The notes under the pieces: generated by a model
Seen by the model: only the letters and a program-made list of their open reading frames with translations
What the model was told of the DNA's origin: nothing
Database searches by the model: none
In this document: piece after piece, positions 45,353-54,232 of the stretch
How the letters are laid out: each line of letters begins with the position of its first letter
How positions within the stretch are numbered: the first letter of the stretch is position 1
Assembly: GCA_963750915.1 (NCBI GenBank)
Contig: CAVVSF010000007.1
Location: forward strand, 930,001 to 994,000
DNA length: 64,000 bases
Source: DATBJJ01 sp963750915
GTDB taxonomy: Bacteria > Acidobacteriota > Vicinamibacteria > Vicinamibacterales > 2-12-FULL-66-21
Direction of reading: 5' to 3'
Translations under genes and position numbers: made by a program

Positions 45353-46088
45353 ACTTGAACATCCTGAGCAGCTTCGTCAGCGGATCGTAGAAGCGATCGA
45401 CGACCCGCTCCTTGAGCGGGATGATCGCGTTCTCGGTGATCGTGATGTGCTCGGGGCAGACCTTCGTGCAGCAGCGGGTGATGTTGCAGTAGCCGATGCC
45501 GTCGCGATCCTTCAGCGGCTCGAGCCGGTCTTCGGTATCGAGCGGGTGCATCTCGAGCGCGGCGTTGTAGAGCAGGAAGCGCGGACCGATGAACTGATTG
45601 TGCAGGTGGTGGTCGCGCAGGATGTGGCAGACGTCCTGGCAGAGGAAGCACTCGATGCACTTCCTGAACTCCTGCACGCGGTCGACCTCGCGCTGGTGCA
45701 TGCGCCAGGTGCCATCCGGCGCATCGGCCGGCCGTGGCTTGAACGGCTTGATCGCGCGCTTGACGGCGTAGTTCCACGACACATCGGTCACGAGATCGCG
45801 GATCAGCGGAAACGCCTTCATCGGCTCGACGGTGACCGGCTGCGTCAGGTCGAGCGAATCGAGCCGCGTCATGCACATCAGGCGCGGCGTGCCGTTGATC
45901 TCGGCCGAGCACGACCCGCACTTGCCCGCCTTGCAATTCCAGCGCACCGCGAGATCGGCGGCCTGCTCCGCCTGGATCCCGTGCACGGCGTCGAGCACGA
46001 CCATGCCCTCACTGACTTCGGTCGTGTAGTCCCTGAAGCCGCCCTGCCGCTTGTCGCCGCGCCAGAGACGAAAGGTGGCTGTCTGCAT
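45351..46088 (-). CDS. sdhB: Succinate dehydrogenase/fumarate reductase iron-sulfur subunit
   Basis: 245 residues. The [2Fe-2S] ferredoxin domain has CKAGKCGSCSAEI (about 53-65), and the helical domain has CIECFLCQDVC (about 142) and CNITRCCTKVCPEH (about 203) for the [4Fe-4S] and [3Fe-4S] clusters. It carries electrons from the flavin of SdhA to the quinone site at the membrane. Last gene of the minus-strand sdhCAB order, 23 bases after sdhA. Confidence 0.95.
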   Translation of the reverse strand: MQTATFRLWRGDKRQGGFRDYTTEVSEGMVVLDAVHGIQAEQAADLAVRWNCKAGKCGSCSAEINGTPRLMCMTRLDSLDLTQPVTVEPMKAFPLIRDLVTDVSWNYAVKRAIKPFKPRPADAPDGTWRMHQREVDRVQEFRKCIECFLCQDVCHILRDHHLHNQFIGPRFLLYNAALEMHPLDTEDRLEPLKDRDGIGYCNITRCCTKVCPEHITITENAIIPLKERVVDRFYDPLTKLLRMFK

Positions 46089-46111
46089 AGGCTCTCCCTC
46101 AACCCGACGCG

Positions 46112-47923
46112 TTACTTATTCTCCTCAATGACCTGCTGCAGCTCCGACGGCAGCGGCGGCAGCGGCGCGTGCGCGACTTCCATCGCGCCTTCGGCACCGC
46201 GCCGGACGACGACGTTGAAGGTCGCGAACGACGGCACCTTGTCGGGATAGTCGGCGCGGAAGTGCCCGCCGCGGCTTTCCTTGCGCTCGATCGCCGACCG
46301 GGCGACGGCCTCCGAGACCATCAGCAGGTTGGCGAGATCCTGCGCCGCGTGCCAGCCGGTGTTGTACTCGCGGTGCCCGGTGGCGCCGACGCGCGCCGCA
46401 CGCTCGTTGAGCGAGGTCAGGCCCGACAGCGCCTGCTGCATCTCGTCCTCGGTCCGGACGATGCCGACGAGGTCCTGCATCATCCCCTGGAGATCCTGCT
46501 GCACCTTGAACGGGTTCTCGGCCGCGGCGCCGCGCTCGAACGGCTCGAGCGCCCGCTGTGCCGCCGCCTCGACCTGCTGCTGATCGACGCCGACGGCGCC
46601 GTTCGCCTTGGCGAAGATCGCGGCGTGCTCGCCGGCGCGCTTGCCGAATACCAGCAGGTCCGAGAGCGAGTTGCCGCCAAGACGATTGGCGCCGTTGATG
46701 CCGGCGGCGCACTCCCCTGCCGCGAACAGGCCCGGCAGCGTCGACATCTGCGTGTCCGCGTCGACCCTGATACCGCCCATCACGTAGTGCGTCGTCGGCC
46801 CGACTTCCATCGGCGTCGTCGTGATATCGAGCCCGGCGAGCTCCTTGAACTGGTGATACATGCTCGGGAGCTTCTTGCGGATGTGCTCGGGCGCGTTCGG
46901 AATCCGCTCCTTGATCCAGGCGATGTCGAGGAAGACGCCGCCATGCGGGCTGCCGCGGCCGGCCTTGACCTCGCGCATGATGCAGCGGGCGACGTGATCG
47001 CGCGTCAGCAGCTCCGGCGGCCGGCGGGCATTCTTGTCGCCCTGCGTGTAGCGCCAGCCTTCGTCGGGGTTGTCGGCCGTCTGGCTGCGGTAGTTGTCCG
47101 GGATGTCGTCGAACATGAACCGCTTGCCTTCGCTGTTGCGGAGCACGCCGCCTTCGCCGCGAACGCCTTCGGTGACGAGAATTCCCTGCACGCTCGGCGG
47201 CCAGACCATCCCGGTCGGATGGAACTGCACGAACTCCATGTCGATGAGCTCGGCGCCGGCGCGATAGGCGAGCGCATGCCCATCGCCGGTACCTTCCCAG
47301 CTGTTGCTCGTGATCTTGAAGGCCCGGCCGATGCCGCCCGTCGCGAGCACCGTTGCCTTGGCCTTGAAGACGCGGAACCGGCCGCGCTCGCGGTCGTAGC
47401 CGAACGCGCCGACGATGCGGCCGCCGTCGCTCAGCAGCGAGACGACGGTGAACTCCATGTGGACGTCGAGGCCGCGATGAATCCCGTGATCCTGGAGGGT
47501 ACGGATCAGCTCGAGGCCGGTGCGATCGCCGACGTGGGCCAGCCGCGGATACTTGTGGCCGCCGAAGTTGCGCTGCAGGATGCGGCCGTCCGGCGTGCGA
47601 TCGAAGAGCGCGCCCCAGGCCTCGAGCTCGCGGACGCGGTCCGGCGCCTCCTTCGCGTGCAGCTCCGCCATGCGCCAGTTGTTGACGTACTGACCGCCGC
47701 GCATGGTGTCAGCGAAATGGACCTTCCAGCTGTCGCGCTCGTCGACGTTGGCCAGTGCCGCGGCGACGCCTCCCTCGGCCATGACGGTGTGCGCCTTGCC
47801 GAGCAGCGACTTGCAGAGGAGACCAACTTTCACGCCCGCCGCCGATGCTTCGATCGCCGCCCGTAACCCTGCGCCCCCGGCGCCAATGACGAGCACATCG
47901 TGCTCGTGAGTCTCGTACGTCAG
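46112..47923 (-). CDS. sdhA: Succinate dehydrogenase/fumarate reductase flavoprotein subunit
   Basis: About 603 residues. FAD motif DVLVIGAGGAGLRAAIEAS (about 9-27); the flavin-linked His in KAHTVMAEGG (about 46); catalytic region QFHPTGMVWPP (about 238), TEGVRGEGGVL and RDHVARCI; C-terminal NRLGGNSLSDLLVFGKRAG (about 413). It oxidises succinate to fumarate on the inner face. No ATG, GTG or TTG fits the start. GGAGG lies five bases before a CTG (47923) that overlaps the sdhC stop as CTGA, so CTG is my choice. The frame is open much further upstream, but that is sdhC shadow. Confidence 0.92.
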   Translation of the reverse strand: MTYETHEHDVLVIGAGGAGLRAAIEASAAGVKVGLLCKSLLGKAHTVMAEGGVAAALANVDERDSWKVHFADTMRGGQYVNNWRMAELHAKEAPDRVRELEAWGALFDRTPDGRILQRNFGGHKYPRLAHVGDRTGLELIRTLQDHGIHRGLDVHMEFTVVSLLSDGGRIVGAFGYDRERGRFRVFKAKATVLATGGIGRAFKITSNSWEGTGDGHALAYRAGAELIDMEFVQFHPTGMVWPPSVQGILVTEGVRGEGGVLRNSEGKRFMFDDIPDNYRSQTADNPDEGWRYTQGDKNARRPPELLTRDHVARCIMREVKAGRGSPHGGVFLDIAWIKERIPNAPEHIRKKLPSMYHQFKELAGLDITTTPMEVGPTTHYVMGGIRVDADTQMSTLPGLFAAGECAAGINGANRLGGNSLSDLLVFGKRAGEHAAIFAKANGAVGVDQQQVEAAAQRALEPFERGAAAENPFKVQQDLQGMMQDLVGIVRTEDEMQQALSGLTSLNERAARVGATGHREYNTGWHAAQDLANLLMVSEAVARSAIERKESRGGHFRADYPDKVPSFATFNVVVRRGAEGAMEVAHAPLPPLPSELQQVIEENK

Positions 47924-48720
47924 AGAATCCTCCAGTCCGTGATCACGCCCATCGAGCACAGTCGGACGTAGAGGTCGGCGAGCGCCACCGAGAAGAGGCT
48001 GGCCCAGGCGAACTTCATGTGCCGGCAGTTGAGGCTGCTGGCGCAGTCGTAGAGCTTGAGCCTGGTCGGATGCCGCGAGAACTGATCGAGCACGCCGCCG
48101 ACGAGATGACGGAACGAATGGCAGCCGAGCGTGTAACCGCCCAGCAGCACGAGGTTGATGGCGAGCACGATCGTCCCCAGGCCGACACCGAACGCGCGGC
48201 CGCCGGCGCCATCGGCGAACCACAGCGCCTGCCACACGTCGTAGGCGAGCACGACCAGGAACAACAGTGCCAGGTAGAGAAAGTAGCGGTGGACGTTCTG
48301 GAAGATCAGCGGAAACGAGTTCTCGCCCAGGTACTTCTTGCGCGGCTCACCGACAGCGCAGGACGGCGGATCGGCCCAGAACGCCTTGTAGTAGGCGCCA
48401 CGGTAGTAGTAGCACGTGAAGCGGAATCCGCCCGGCGCCCACAGGATCAACAGCGCGGCCGAGAACGGCAGCGCCGCCGGCCACCACGCCGGCTGCGGCC
48501 CGAACCAGCTGTGCGGGCCGTCACCGAAGAGGAGCGGCGAGTAGAAGGGAGAGAGATACGGGCCGAACTCGTAGTGGTTGCCCTGGAACGCCGCCCAGGT
48601 CGCGTAGACGACGAACCCGCCCAGCACGATGAACGTCAGCAGCGACTGCGCCCACCACGCGTCGCGCCGCATCGTCTGGCCGAAACGCCGACGTTCCAAG
48701 GGGATCACCACCTGGTGCAT
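47920..48720 (-). CDS. sdhC: Succinate dehydrogenase cytochrome b membrane anchor
   Basis: 266 residues with about five membrane helices (SLLTFIVLGGFVVYATWAAF, ALPFSAALLILWAPGG, HRYFLYLALLFLVVLAYDVW, GTIVLAINLVLLGGYTLGCHSFRHLVGG split at GG, WASLFSVALADLYVRLCSMG). Conserved His residues in NVHRYF and CHSFRH fit haem b ligation. It anchors SdhAB and passes electrons to quinone. It heads the sdhCAB operon; its stop overlaps the sdhA start. Confidence 0.87.
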   Translation of the reverse strand: MHQVVIPLERRRFGQTMRRDAWWAQSLLTFIVLGGFVVYATWAAFQGNHYEFGPYLSPFYSPLLFGDGPHSWFGPQPAWWPAALPFSAALLILWAPGGFRFTCYYYRGAYYKAFWADPPSCAVGEPRKKYLGENSFPLIFQNVHRYFLYLALLFLVVLAYDVWQALWFADGAGGRAFGVGLGTIVLAINLVLLGGYTLGCHSFRHLVGGVLDQFSRHPTRLKLYDCASSLNCRHMKFAWASLFSVALADLYVRLCSMGVITDWRIL

Positions 48721-48780
48721 GAAGACCGAGCCTCCCGCCGATTGCAGTCATGAATTACACCGTTGCCGCAGAGCTTCGCC

Positions 48781-49021
48781 GTCACCATACACCAAGACGT
48801 GCCGTGTGCGAAGGTGCCTGGTGCCTCGTGCTCGAAGTGCGCTGTGCCGAGGGCGACGTGCGGCGTGCTAGGGTGCGGGGGGCGAGGTGCCGAACGCACC
48901 TTCGCCCGGCGCACCTGGCACCCTCGCACCTGGCACCCTCGCACCCGGCACCGTCGCACCTTGCACCCTCGCACCTGGCCCACCGAGCACCCAGGCACCA
49001 GGCACCCGCAGCACGAAGCAC
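48781..49021. repeat. Heptad repeat, family F (GCACC words), open in frames on both strands
   Basis: About 30 seven-base words built on GCACCNN or GGTGCNN (GCACCTG, GCACCCT, CGCACCT, GGCACCC) fill 240 of the 301 bases between sdhC and the bactofilin gene. The first third is the complementary GGTGCCTGGTGC sense and the rest is the return arm. Frames stay open on both strands (repetitive HLAPSHLAPS and CQVRGCQVR), but these are composition effects, not genes. Confidence 0.92.
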
Positions 49022-49360
49022 CTATTTGGGAACGTCAACCTTTCCGCGGAGGGAGGCGCCGTCGGCGATGGCGAGGCGCGGGGCGTAGACGTCGCCGGAG
49101 ACCGAGCCCGTGGTCTGGATCTCGACCTTCTCGCGCGCAGTGACGTTGCCGGTGACCGCGCCCTGAATGACGACGGCTTTGGCGTCGATCGTGGCGTGGA
49201 TGTCGGCATGGCGCCCGATGGTGAGCGTGTGGCCGCCCTGCAGCGTCACGCTCCCTTCCATCCGCCCGTAGAGCGTCAGGTCCTCGGACGCGATCAGATC
49301 GCCCTTGATGACGATGGACTTGCCGAGATCCATGATGATCCGGCCGTTATCTTTCGACAT
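49022..49360 (-). CDS. Bactofilin (polymer-forming cytoskeletal protein)
   Basis: 112 residues: short N-terminal tail (MSKDNGRIIMDLGKSIVIKG) then a right-handed beta-helix core with repeats GDLIASEDLTLYGRMEGSV, HTLTIGRHADIHATIDAKAV, GAVTGNVTAREKVEIQTTGSV and GDVYAPRLAIADGASLRGKV. This is the DUF583 fold. Bactofilins polymerise without nucleotide and place cell-wall or surface machinery. I chose ATG 49360; the longer frame adds a basic tail. The stop lies at the edge of the family F repeat. Confidence 0.9.
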   Translation of the reverse strand: MSKDNGRIIMDLGKSIVIKGDLIASEDLTLYGRMEGSVTLQGGHTLTIGRHADIHATIDAKAVVIQGAVTGNVTAREKVEIQTTGSVSGDVYAPRLAIADGASLRGKVDVPK

Positions 49361-49458
49361 GCCGCGCCTCCGGCGCCGCCGCGATTTCTGCTGCGGACGA
49401 TGAGGCACTGTAGCGCGAGCCGCGAAGCCGCGTAAAGCTCAGGCGTAGGTGCAGTTAG

Positions 49459-50910
49459 TTAGTACTTCGGCTGTGTCGGGTCGATGCGATCGCTCCAGGC
49501 GAGAACGCCGCCCTGCAGGTTCTTTCCCTCGATGCCATGCTCCTTGAGCAGGGTGACGGCCTTGGCACTGCGAGCGCCCGACCGGCACATGACGATGACC
49601 TCTTTCCCTGCCGACGCCGGCGGCAACTCTCCGTAGCGGGCGCCCAGCTGGCCGAGCGGGATGAGCGTCGCGCCGGGGATGCGCGCAATCTGATACTCGT
49701 GCGGCTCGCGCACGTCGAGGAGATAGATCGGGGCCTTGGCGTCGATCTTCGCCTTGAGCTCCTCGACGGTGATCTCCGGCACGGCGGCGGAGGCCGCCGC
49801 GGCCACGGGCTTCACGCCGCAGAACTCCTCGTAGTCGATCAGCTGCTTCACCGTCGGGTGGTCGCCGCAGACCGGGCACTCCGGATCGCGCCGCAGCTTG
49901 AGCTCGCGGAAGCGCATCGCCCAGGCGTCGTACAGCAGCAGGCGTCCGACCAGTGTCGAACCGGCGCCGAGGATCAGCTTGATTGATTCGGTCGCCTGAA
50001 TCGTGCCGATGACGCCCGGCAGCACGCCGAGCACGCCGCCCTCGGCGCAGCTCGGGACGAGTCCTGGCGGCGGCGGCTCAGGATACAGGCAGCGATAGCA
50101 CGGTCCGTTCTTCGTCGCGAAGACCGAGGCCTGCCCTTCGAAGCGGAAGATGCTGCCGTAGGCGTTCGGGATGCCGAGGAGGACGCAGGCGTCGTTGACG
50201 AGATACCGGGTCGCGAAATTGTCGGTGCCGTCGAGGACGACGTCGTAGCCCTTGAAGAGATCGAGGGCGTTGGCGGACGACAGCCGCGCCTCGTAGGTCT
50301 TGACCTGGACTTCCGGATTGAGCGCGTTCAGGCGGTCCTTCGCGGACTGCAGCTTCGAGCGGCCGACGTCTGACGTCGAATGAAGAATCTGGCGCTGCAG
50401 GTTGCTGGCGTCGACGCTGTCGAAATCGACGAGGCCGATCGTGCCGACGCCGGCGGCGGCGAGGTAGAGCGCGGCGGGCGATCCGAGACCGCCGGCGCCG
50501 ATGCAGAGCACCTTCCCCGCTTTCAGCTTGCGCTGCCCGTCGATGCCGACTTCTGGGAGGATCAGGTGGCGGCTGTAGCGCTGAATCTCGTCGTTGCTCA
50601 GCTCCGGGTAGACCTCCGGCGGGCTCGACACCGGCGCGCCGCCGGCCACCGACGGCACGATGCTGATGACGTCGCCGTCCTTCAGCGCCGTCGCGTCGCG
50701 CTCGAGATACCGGATGTCGTCGTCGTTGACATAGATGTTGACGAAGTGGCGCAGCTTGCCGTCGTCGGCGTAGAGGTGCTTGCGAAGATCGGCGTAGCTC
50801 GACGTCAGCGACGCCAGCGCTTCTCCGACCGTGCCGCCGTCGACTTCGACGGCGTCCTTCTGGCCGGTGAACGCGCGAAGCGGTGTCGGAATCAGGACCC
50901 GGTGGGCCAT
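49459..50910 (-). CDS. CysO/MoaD-like sulfur carrier fused to MoeB adenylyltransferase and rhodanese
   Basis: 483 residues in three parts. Residues 1-91 are a MoaD/ThiS/CysO beta-grasp domain (HFVNIYVNDDDIRYLE, GDVISIVPSVAGG) whose diglycine, normally a free C-terminus, is at 90-91 inside the chain. Residues 103-370 form a ThiF/MoeB domain with GAGGLGSPAALYLAAAG, the RxxQR-type SNLQRQ, and zinc Cys pairs (CYRCL and CPVC). Residues 385-483 form a rhodanese with active-site CRSGARS (about 450). Adenylation of the carrier and sulfur transfer would make the thiocarboxylate used by CysM. Its start overlaps the JAMM gene end. Confidence 0.9.
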   Translation of the reverse strand: MAHRVLIPTPLRAFTGQKDAVEVDGGTVGEALASLTSSYADLRKHLYADDGKLRHFVNIYVNDDDIRYLERDATALKDGDVISIVPSVAGGAPVSSPPEVYPELSNDEIQRYSRHLILPEVGIDGQRKLKAGKVLCIGAGGLGSPAALYLAAAGVGTIGLVDFDSVDASNLQRQILHSTSDVGRSKLQSAKDRLNALNPEVQVKTYEARLSSANALDLFKGYDVVLDGTDNFATRYLVNDACVLLGIPNAYGSIFRFEGQASVFATKNGPCYRCLYPEPPPPGLVPSCAEGGVLGVLPGVIGTIQATESIKLILGAGSTLVGRLLLYDAWAMRFRELKLRRDPECPVCGDHPTVKQLIDYEEFCGVKPVAAAASAAVPEITVEELKAKIDAKAPIYLLDVREPHEYQIARIPGATLIPLGQLGARYGELPPASAGKEVIVMCRSGARSAKAVTLLKEHGIEGKNLQGGVLAWSDRIDPTQPKY

Positions 50911-51362
50911 TTCAACTCTCCCTCGTCGTATCCGGAACGATCGTCGCGCAGGTGCCAGACGGTGATGTCGGCGGGCGTGCCGTTCCGGACCGAAATGATG
51001 ACATACGTGAGATTCGGCCAGGCGTGCTCGAGATCGTACGCCGATGGCCGCGCCGGCTCGTTCGGATGCGAATGATAGAACCCGACGAGCGATCCGCCGG
51101 CCTCGCGCGCGCGCTTGTCGGCGAGGCGATACCCGTCGGGGCCGATGCGGAACCGGCGCGCGGCGCTGCCGCCGGTGGTGTTCTCCATCTTGAAGGCTTC
51201 GCTGACGACACCGTCAACCTCGATCAGCGCGCCGCAGCACTCGTCGGGGAACGTCTCGGCGCCGTGGGCACGGATGGTCTCGAGCGCGTCCAGCGTCAGC
51301 GTCGTCACCGGCATCGATGCCGCGCCACTCACCGTCGGCGCCGGGCTGAATTGTTCGACCAT
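50892..51362 (-). CDS. mec: JAMM/MPN+ metallopeptidase (Mec-type)
   Basis: 156 residues with the complete JAMM zinc motif: Glu in CGALIEVDG (about 47) and HSHPNEPARPSAYD (about 98-111, H-x-H-x7-S-x2-D). In mycobacteria the Mec+ peptidase releases cysteine from CysO-cysteine; here the same substrate would come from the fused carrier. It could also cut after the internal diglycine to free the carrier. The start is ATG 51362, inside the cysM reading frame; an internal ATG at 51314 is an alternative. It lies between cysM and the carrier fusion and overlaps both. Confidence 0.88.
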   Translation of the reverse strand: MVEQFSPAPTVSGAASMPVTTLTLDALETIRAHGAETFPDECCGALIEVDGVVSEAFKMENTTGGSAARRFRIGPDGYRLADKRAREAGGSLVGFYHSHPNEPARPSAYDLEHAWPNLTYVIISVRNGTPADITVWHLRDDRSGYDEGELKWPTGS

Positions 51363-52345
51363 GAGAAACCTTTTTGACCTGAGCCCTGAGCCCTGAGCCC
51401 TGACCTCTGCCCGCCTTCGCCAAGCGCGGAGGCGGACCAGAAGCTCTCGGTCAGGTAGCGCGAGCCGCTGTCGGGAAAGATGGTGACGATGACGCCGTCG
51501 CGGATGCGGGCGGCCAGATCGAGCGTCGCCGCCAGCGCCGCGCCGCTCGAAACCCCGACCAGCAGCCCTTCCTCCGCCGCCAGCCGCCGCGTCAACGCGT
51601 GCGCCCGCTCGGTCGAGACGCGGACGTCCTCGTCGGCCAGCGTGTCGTCGTAGATGCCGGGCCGGATCGCCGTCTCCATGTGCTTCAGCCCCTCGATGCC
51701 ATGCAGCGGCGACTCGGGCTGGACCGAGATCAGCTTGATGTCACGGTTGAACGCGCGCAGGCGCCGGCCGGTGCCGACGAAGGTGCCGCTGGTACCGAGA
51801 CCGGCGACGAAATGCGTGATGCGGCCGTCGGTCTGCTCGAGGATCTCGACCGCGGTGGTCTCGTAGTGGGCGCGCCAGTTGGCCTCGTTGTTGTACTGGT
51901 CGGCGTAGAAGTAGCGGCCGGGCTCTTCTTCGTGCAGCCGCCGCGCTTCGCGAATCGCGCCGTCCGTGCTTTCCATCGGATTGGTGATCACGAGCTCGGC
52001 GCCGTAAGCGCGCAGCGTCCGCAGCCGCTCGGCGGTGACGTTGCCAGGCACGCACAGCTTCAGCTTGTAGCCGTGCGCAGCGGCGAGCATGGCGTAGGCG
52101 ATGCCGGTATTGCCCGAGGTCGCGTCGAGGATGACGGCGCCGGGACGAAGATGTCCCTCCGCCTCGGCCCGCCGCAGGATCGCGGAGGCGGCCCGATCCT
52201 TCACCGAGCCGCCAGGGTTCTGGAACTCGGCCTTGGCGTAGATCTCGACGTGCGCCGACTCGCCGGCCAGCCGCCGCAGCCGGAGCAGCGACGTGTTGCC
52301 GATGGTATCGACCACCGAGACGGGCGGGAGGCTTGGCATCGACAT
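51329..52345 (-). CDS. cysM: Cysteine synthase, CysM type (protein thiocarboxylate-dependent in context)
   Basis: 338 residues, fold-type II PLP enzyme. The PLP lysine is in NPGGSVKDRAAS (about 43-54), the substrate loop is TSGNTGIAYAM (about 75), and the phosphate cup is GLGTSGTFVGTGR (about 180). VSSGAALAA (about 265) completes the site. It makes cysteine from an activated serine (O-phospho- or O-acetylserine) and a sulfur source; the next genes indicate CysO thiocarboxylate. The last 25 or so residues (GLRAQGSGQKGFSW) are read through a family A repeat and into the JAMM gene, so the native end was probably near GEGGQ. Confidence 0.92.
   Translation of the reverse strand: MSMPSLPPVSVVDTIGNTSLLRLRRLAGESAHVEIYAKAEFQNPGGSVKDRAASAILRRAEAEGHLRPGAVILDATSGNTGIAYAMLAAAHGYKLKLCVPGNVTAERLRTLRAYGAELVITNPMESTDGAIREARRLHEEEPGRYFYADQYNNEANWRAHYETTAVEILEQTDGRITHFVAGLGTSGTFVGTGRRLRAFNRDIKLISVQPESPLHGIEGLKHMETAIRPGIYDDTLADEDVRVSTERAHALTRRLAAEEGLLVGVSSGAALAATLDLAARIRDGVIVTIFPDSGSRYLTESFWSASALGEGGQRSGLRAQGSGQKGFSWSNNSARRRR
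51378..51405. repeat. Heptad repeat, family A copy 5 (single arm)
   Basis: CCTGAGC, CCTGAGC, CCTGAGC, CCTGACC: four heptads with no return arm. It lies within the 3' end of the cysM reading frame, 15 bases before the JAMM start codon, and forms part of the CysM C-terminal tail. Confidence 0.88.
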
Positions 52346-52365
52346 GGTTTATCGGCCGCGAGTCG

Positions 52366-54213
52366 CTAGGCGCTGCACTCGCCTTCCATCACTTCCGGGT
52401 TGAACGGGCTGACTTCCGCGAGATCGATGAAGTCCTGCGCCGATGCCTGCTCGGGCGCCAGCTGCTCGAGATCGGCGAGCGCCGCCTTGACGACCGGCAG
52501 CTCGACGCGGCGGAAGAAGCCGACCGCCGACTCGTCTGCGGTGCGCTGCTCCTGATAGAGCTGCAGCAGCCGCTCCAGCGCGTCGACCGCCCGGCGCGCC
52601 GGGATCTTGGCCGCCAGGCGGCCGAACGTCGTGCTGCCATCGCCGACGCCGCCGCCGACCATGACCATGTAATGCGGCGCCGGCTGGCCGCCGACCTTCT
52701 TCATGCTGCCCTGGAACCCGAGGCCGGCAATGTGATGCTGGCCGCACCCGTTCGGGCAGCCGCTGATCTTGATGTCGAGCCCCGGCGCCAGGGCGACGAG
52801 GTCCTGCCGCTCCAGCAGGTGATCGGCGAAGACGCGACCGAGACCGCGCGACTGCGTCACGGCAAGCTTGCACGACTCCGCGCCAGGGCAGCTGGTGACG
52901 TCCGACAGCGTCCCGGCGCCGGGCCGCGACAGGCCGGCAGCCGCGAGGCTGCGGTAGAACGGTTCGACGTCCCCGTTCTTCACCCAGCGAAACACCAGGT
53001 TCTGATCGACGGTGACGCGCACCGTGCCGTCGCCGTAGCTCGACGCCAGGTCGCCGAGCAGGCGCATTTGCGCCGAGGTCAAATCGCCGAGCAGCGTCGC
53101 GACGATCACGATCGAGTAGCCGGCCTGCTTCTGCGGCCGGACGTTGGTCTTCGCCCAGTGGCGGTACTGATCGGCCGGCACGCCGAGCCGCGGCTCGACC
53201 TTCGGCACGATGCCCGGGCCGATCACCGTCGTCGCGGTGGCGCGGCGCGCGATCTGGTCGAGCGCCAGCAGGTCGCGTGACGACGCCGGCGGCGCCGCTT
53301 CGACCGGCGGCGCGTCGCGTTCGAACGGCAGCGCCGGTGTCTCGCGCGTCAGCAGCCCGGTCCGCTCCTTCTCGTACTCGGCCCGGAAGGTGTCCCAGCC
53401 GAGCGCCTTGACCAGGAACTTCAGCCGGTTTCTCTGCTTGTGCTTGTAGTCGCCGAGGCGATGGAAGACGCGGATGATCGCTTCGGCGCAATCGAACATC
53501 TGGTCGGCCGGCAGGAACTCGTGCAGCTCGAGACCGGCCCGCACCATGGTCGCGGTGCCGCCGGCGACGGTGACGCGGAAGCCGTGCACCGGCGCGCCGT
53601 CGACGACCCTGACGCGGGCGTGCCAGCCGATGTCGTTGATGCCGACGCCGACGTGATCGTCGGCGCAGCCTTCGAACGCGATCTTGAACTTGCGCGGCAG
53701 CGACGAGCTCAGCGGATGGCGCAGCAGGTAGCGCGTCAGCGACTCGGCGTACGGCGTGACGTCGAACGGTTCGTCCGGGGCAACGCCGGCGTACGGGCAG
53801 GCGGTGATGTTGCGGACCGAGTTGCCGCAGGCCTCGCGCGTCGTGATCCCGGCGGCGGCGAGCTCGCGCATCGCCAGCTCGGCGTCGTGCAGCTTGACGA
53901 AGTGGAACTGGACGTTCTGCCGCGTCGTGATATGGCCGAAGCCGCGCGAGTAACGCTCGCCGACGCCCGCCAGCGCCTCGAGCTGCTGCGCGTCGACCAC
54001 ACCCTGCGGGATCTTCACCCGCATCATCTGCGCGTCGCTGGTCTGACGCTGGCCGTAGGTGCCGCGCAGCAGGCGGAACGCGCGCCATTCGTCGGGGCCG
54101 ATCTCGCCGGCCTCGAACCGCGCCAGCATCGAGACGAACTCGTCGACGTCCGCTTCCTGCGCGAACGACAGCCGCGCCCGTCCGAATGTCTCTTTGCCTT
54201 GCATCGTCGCCAT
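52366..54213 (-). CDS. Siroheme [4Fe-4S] sulfite (or nitrite) reductase
   Basis: 615 residues with two half-domains. First half: RGFGHITTRQNVQFHFV (about 88) and CPYAGVAPDE. Second half: the cluster/siroheme motif TSCPGAESCKLAV (about 430) and KISGCPNGCGQHH (about 476), four Cys binding the [4Fe-4S] cluster next to siroheme. Ferredoxin-type sulfite and nitrite reductases look alike; neighbouring siroheme synthase, CysM and CysO genes favour sulfite to sulfide. No flavoprotein subunit is adjacent. Start ATG 54213 (MATMQGKETF); 20 bases to cysM. Confidence 0.9.
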   Translation of the reverse strand: MATMQGKETFGRARLSFAQEADVDEFVSMLARFEAGEIGPDEWRAFRLLRGTYGQRQTSDAQMMRVKIPQGVVDAQQLEALAGVGERYSRGFGHITTRQNVQFHFVKLHDAELAMRELAAAGITTREACGNSVRNITACPYAGVAPDEPFDVTPYAESLTRYLLRHPLSSSLPRKFKIAFEGCADDHVGVGINDIGWHARVRVVDGAPVHGFRVTVAGGTATMVRAGLELHEFLPADQMFDCAEAIIRVFHRLGDYKHKQRNRLKFLVKALGWDTFRAEYEKERTGLLTRETPALPFERDAPPVEAAPPASSRDLLALDQIARRATATTVIGPGIVPKVEPRLGVPADQYRHWAKTNVRPQKQAGYSIVIVATLLGDLTSAQMRLLGDLASSYGDGTVRVTVDQNLVFRWVKNGDVEPFYRSLAAAGLSRPGAGTLSDVTSCPGAESCKLAVTQSRGLGRVFADHLLERQDLVALAPGLDIKISGCPNGCGQHHIAGLGFQGSMKKVGGQPAPHYMVMVGGGVGDGSTTFGRLAAKIPARRAVDALERLLQLYQEQRTADESAVGFFRRVELPVVKAALADLEQLAPEQASAQDFIDLAEVSPFNPEVMEGECSA

Positions 54214-54232
54214 GATTACTCCGCCCCTCGTG

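Noticed and set aside
52366..54213. Assimilatory nitrite reductase
   Set aside because: Sequence alone cannot exclude it, but siroheme synthase, CysM and CysO neighbours favour sulfite, and no nitrate genes are near.
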